A stretch of 41,554 nucleotides of DNA. Origin: Rhodopseudomonas sp. BR0M22 (lineage in GTDB: Bacteria; Pseudomonadota; Alphaproteobacteria; Rhizobiales; Xanthobacteraceae). Location of the stretch: positions 1-41,554 of the forward strand of contig NZ_QUMK01000051.1 of the NCBI RefSeq assembly GCF_010907035.1. The letters run 5' to 3'. How positions within the stretch are numbered: position 1 is the stretch's first letter; each line of letters begins with the position of its first letter. A model generated the notes under the pieces. It had not been told where the DNA came from and searched no databases. It was given only the letters and a program-made list of their open reading frames with translations. Below are positions 39,494 through 41,554 of the stretch, piece after piece. The position numbers and the translations under genes are program-made.

Positions 39494-40588
39494 ATGCTTC
39501 CGCTCGAAGGACTGACCGTCATCGCCGTCGAACAGGCGGTCGCGGCGCCGTATTGCAGCTCGCGGCTCGCCGATGCCGGCGCGCACGTCATCAAGATCGA
39601 ACGGCCCGAAGGCGATTTCGCCCGCGGCTACGACGCCGCCGCCAAAGGCCAGAGCAGCTACTTCGTCTGGCTCAACCGCGGCAAGGAATCCGCGGTGGTC
39701 GACCTCTCGACCAAAGAGGGCCGCGCCGAGCTGGAGAAGCTGATCGCCTCGGCCGACGTGCTGCTGCAGAACCTCAAGCCCGGCTCGATGGACAAGCTCG
39801 GCTTTGCCCGCGAGCGGCTGCGCAAGGACTATCCGAAGCTGATCATCTGCACGATCTCCGGCTACGGCGACGACGGCCCCTACGCCCATCGCAAGGCCTA
39901 TGATCTCCTGATCCAGGCCGAGAGCGGTCTCGCCTCGATCACCGGCGGCCCGGAAAGCGCCTCGCGCGTCGGCATGTCGATCGTCGATGTCGCCACCGGC
40001 GCCACCGCGCATGCGGCTATCCTCGAAGCGCTGATCGGCCGCGGCCGCACCGGCCAGGGTGCTGACATCCGGATCTCGATGTTCGACGTGATGGCCGACT
40101 GGCTGACCGTGCCGCTGCTCAACGCCGAGGCCGGCAATCCGCCCAAGCGTCTCGGCCTCGCCCATCCGTCGATCGCGCCCTACGGCGTGTTCACCTCCAA
40201 GGACGGCAAGGACATCCTGATCTCGATCCAGAGCGAGCGAGAGTGGAAGAAGCTGTGCTCGGACGTGCTGCGCCAGCCGGACCTGCCGAACGATCCCCGC
40301 CTGTGCAACGGCGTCGAGCGGGTCAAGAACCGCGCCTACACCGACAAGATCGTGGCCGACATCTTCGGCTCGCTGACCCGGGACGATCTGCTCGAGCATC
40401 TGGCCGCCGCCGACATCGCGTTCGCCGAAGTCAACGCGATGGAAGATTTGTCGCACCATCCGCATCTGCGCCGGATCGAAGTCGACACCCCGAACGGCAA
40501 GGTGACCTATCCGGCGCCGGCGGCGATCGTCGTCGGCGAGGATCGTCATTACGGCGCGGTGCCGGGCATCGGCGACAAGCGCAAGTAA
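39494..40588 (+). CDS. CaiB/BaiF-family CoA transferase
   Basis: 364 residues from the ATG that follows a TTG. Class III CoA transferase signatures: EGLTVIAVEQAVAAPYCSSR, LADAGAHVIKIERPEGDFAR, AVVDLSTKEGRAELEKLIAS, YDLLIQAESGLASITGGPES (the Asp here carries the acyl anhydride intermediate) and MSIVDVATGATAHAAILEAL. It would activate an acid to its CoA ester using another CoA ester as donor. A weak GTGGGGAC ribosome site precedes it. Downstream, the hydratase gene starts 12 bp after its stop. Confidence 0.88.
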   Translation: MLPLEGLTVIAVEQAVAAPYCSSRLADAGAHVIKIERPEGDFARGYDAAAKGQSSYFVWLNRGKESAVVDLSTKEGRAELEKLIASADVLLQNLKPGSMDKLGFARERLRKDYPKLIICTISGYGDDGPYAHRKAYDLLIQAESGLASITGGPESASRVGMSIVDVATGATAHAAILEALIGRGRTGQGADIRISMFDVMADWLTVPLLNAEAGNPPKRLGLAHPSIAPYGVFTSKDGKDILISIQSEREWKKLCSDVLRQPDLPNDPRLCNGVERVKNRAYTDKIVADIFGSLTRDDLLEHLAAADIAFAEVNAMEDLSHHPHLRRIEVDTPNGKVTYPAPAAIVVGEDRHYGAVPGIGDKRK

Positions 40589-40600
40589 GCGAGGACCAAC

Positions 40601-41458
40601 ATGACCGACGCGCTCGACATCGATCATCTGCGGCAATGGATCGGCCGCAGCGAACAGGCCACTGACCTCGTCACTCCGCAACTCGTGAAGGGGCTGCGCG
40701 CGACGCTGTTCCTCGACATCGGCAAGCCGCAGACCGGCGATGCCGCGCCGTTCACTGCGCACTGGTGCCTCGGCCAGCCGGTGTACCCGATGGATCAGCT
40801 CGGCCCCGACGGCCACCCGACCCGCGGCGGCTTCCTGCCGCCGGTGCCGCTGCCGCGCCGGATGTGGGCGGGCGGCGAACTGCAGTTCCTCGATGCGCTC
40901 AAGGTTGGCGACGAAGTGACCCGGACCTCGACGATCGGCGACGTGACGATCAAGCAGGGCTCGACCGGCACGCTGTGCTTCGTCACCGTCAATCATGAGA
41001 TCACGACGCTCCGCGGCGTGGCGATCCGCGACCGCCAGGACATCGTCTATCGCGACGTGCCGCCGCCCTCGTCCGCTCCCGCAGCGCCAGCCAAACCCGC
41101 GGCTGCGCCGCCGACGGCCAAGCATCGCGAGAGCCATCTCGCCGACCCGGTGCTGCTGTTCCGTTATTCGGCGCTGACCTTCAACGGCCACCGCATTCAC
41201 TACGACCGCGACTACGTCACCAAGGTCGAGGGCTATCCGGGCCTGATCGTGCACGGCCCGATGCAGGCCGCGCTGCTGGTCGAATTCGCCGCCAAGCTCA
41301 AAGGCAGTGTACCGAAGACCTTCAGCTATCGCGGCGTGCAGCCGCTGTTCGACGGCGCCGACTTCAGCGTCAACGCCAACGAGACCGCAACCGGCCTCGA
41401 CCTGTGGACCGCCAATGCCGATGGCGTGCCGACGATGAAGGCCACGGCGAGCTGGTAG
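40601..41458 (+). CDS. MaoC/FAS1-like hot-dog hydratase (mesaconyl-C4-CoA hydratase-type)
   Basis: 285 residues in two hot-dog halves. The N-terminal half contains TAHWCLGQPVYPMDQLGPDG and RRMWAGGELQFLDALKVGDE. A Pro/Ala linker (about 150-175) leads to a C-terminal half with the catalytic core LFRYSALTFNGHRIHYDRDY and VEGYPGLIVHGPMQAALLVE (the N-x-HRIHYD pattern). Such proteins hydrate unsaturated acyl-CoAs, including mesaconyl- or itaconyl-CoA. Here it would add water to the enoyl-CoA produced by the dehydrogenase or to the CoA-transferase product. Last gene of the visible operon. Confidence 0.8.
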   Translation: MTDALDIDHLRQWIGRSEQATDLVTPQLVKGLRATLFLDIGKPQTGDAAPFTAHWCLGQPVYPMDQLGPDGHPTRGGFLPPVPLPRRMWAGGELQFLDALKVGDEVTRTSTIGDVTIKQGSTGTLCFVTVNHEITTLRGVAIRDRQDIVYRDVPPPSSAPAAPAKPAAAPPTAKHRESHLADPVLLFRYSALTFNGHRIHYDRDYVTKVEGYPGLIVHGPMQAALLVEFAAKLKGSVPKTFSYRGVQPLFDGADFSVNANETATGLDLWTANADGVPTMKATASW

Positions 41459-41483
41459 CATTTGTCACGCGGCGGCCGCGAAA

Positions 41484-41538
41484 CCCCTCCCCCTTGCGGG
41501 TAGGGTCGGCCGAGCGAAGCGGAGGCCGGGGTGGGGGG
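41484..41538. repeat. GC-rich interspersed repeat at the right edge
   Basis: CCCCTCCCCC and GGGGTGGGGGG flank an inner GGCCGAGCGAAGCGGAGGCC, giving a stem-loop of about 55 bp. It is a third type of repeat in the window, like a common Bradyrhizobiaceae intergenic element. It lies 25 bp after the hydratase stop and may end that transcript. Nothing else can be called to the window end. Confidence 0.5.
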
Positions 41539-41554
41539 CCCCGAGCACAGTGCC

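Noticed and set aside
39488-41461. A 657-codon minus-strand open frame over the CoA transferase and hydratase genes
   Set aside because: Composition is Arg/Asp/Gly/His rich as expected of reverse frames in high-GC coding DNA, while the plus-strand proteins match known families throughout.
1-41554. CRISPR array, rRNA genes, prophage or replication origin
   Set aside because: No regularly spaced direct repeats, no rRNA sequence, no phage structural genes and no DnaA-box cluster were noticed.

Overview
The window is high-GC alphaproteobacterial DNA of the Bradyrhizobium/Rhodopseudomonas type. The evidence is a CheA/ChpT pair, an EipA (DUF1134) protein, isovaleryl-CoA dehydrogenase, a LuxI close to Bradyrhizobium BjaI, and interspersed palindromic repeats typical of that family. 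No rRNA or CRISPR array is visible. Species assignment is inference.

Layout. (1) 1-4.7 kb holds core genes: the start of cheA, chpT, cysQ, a YHS protein, eipA-like and a membrane-anchored coiled-coil protein. (2) 4.73-5.3 kb holds a tRNA-Val(CAC) with its own promoter, followed directly by a frameshifted IS3-family transposase remnant. (3) 5.5-14.7 kb is an exopolysaccharide island: a CelD-like acyltransferase, a four-gene operon (GT4, GH5 glycanase, chain-length protein, polymerase/ligase), a Wzx flippase, a WecG/TagA glycosyltransferase and a methyltransferase. It lacks a recognisable initiating sugar-phosphate transferase, outer-membrane exporter or tyrosine kinase, so those must lie elsewhere. 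(4) 14.7-15.24 kb has no confident gene and ends in a long imperfect hairpin.

(5) 15.2-27.7 kb is a complete N-methylglutamate (NMG) pathway locus for methylamine use. The minus-strand operon mgsA-mgsB-mgsC-gmaS makes gamma-glutamylmethylamide and N-methylglutamate. The plus-strand operon mgdA-B-C-D-purU oxidises N-methylglutamate back to glutamate, passing the methyl carbon to tetrahydrofolate and formate. Two regulators sit between the operons: an XRE-cupin protein divergent from mgsA, and a GlxA-type AraC protein divergent from mgdA. A perfect 9-bp inverted repeat covers the AraC gene's start codon.

(6) 28.1-30.5 kb is a LuxR/LuxI quorum-sensing pair of the BjaR/BjaI type. It is followed by small genes, including a fragment of an XRE-type regulator antisense to the end of luxI. 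(7) 30.6-35.3 kb holds mixed genes: a four-helix membrane protein, a ThDP enzyme, an L,D-transpeptidase, a DUF2927 protein and a methyltransferase. (8) 35.3-41.5 kb holds isovaleryl-CoA dehydrogenase, divergent from a four-gene operon (cytochrome P450 of CYP153 character, acyl-CoA dehydrogenase, CaiB-type CoA transferase, hot-dog hydratase). That operon reads as an oxidation route for a hydrophobic acid or alkane-like substrate, and its substrate is not known from the sequence.
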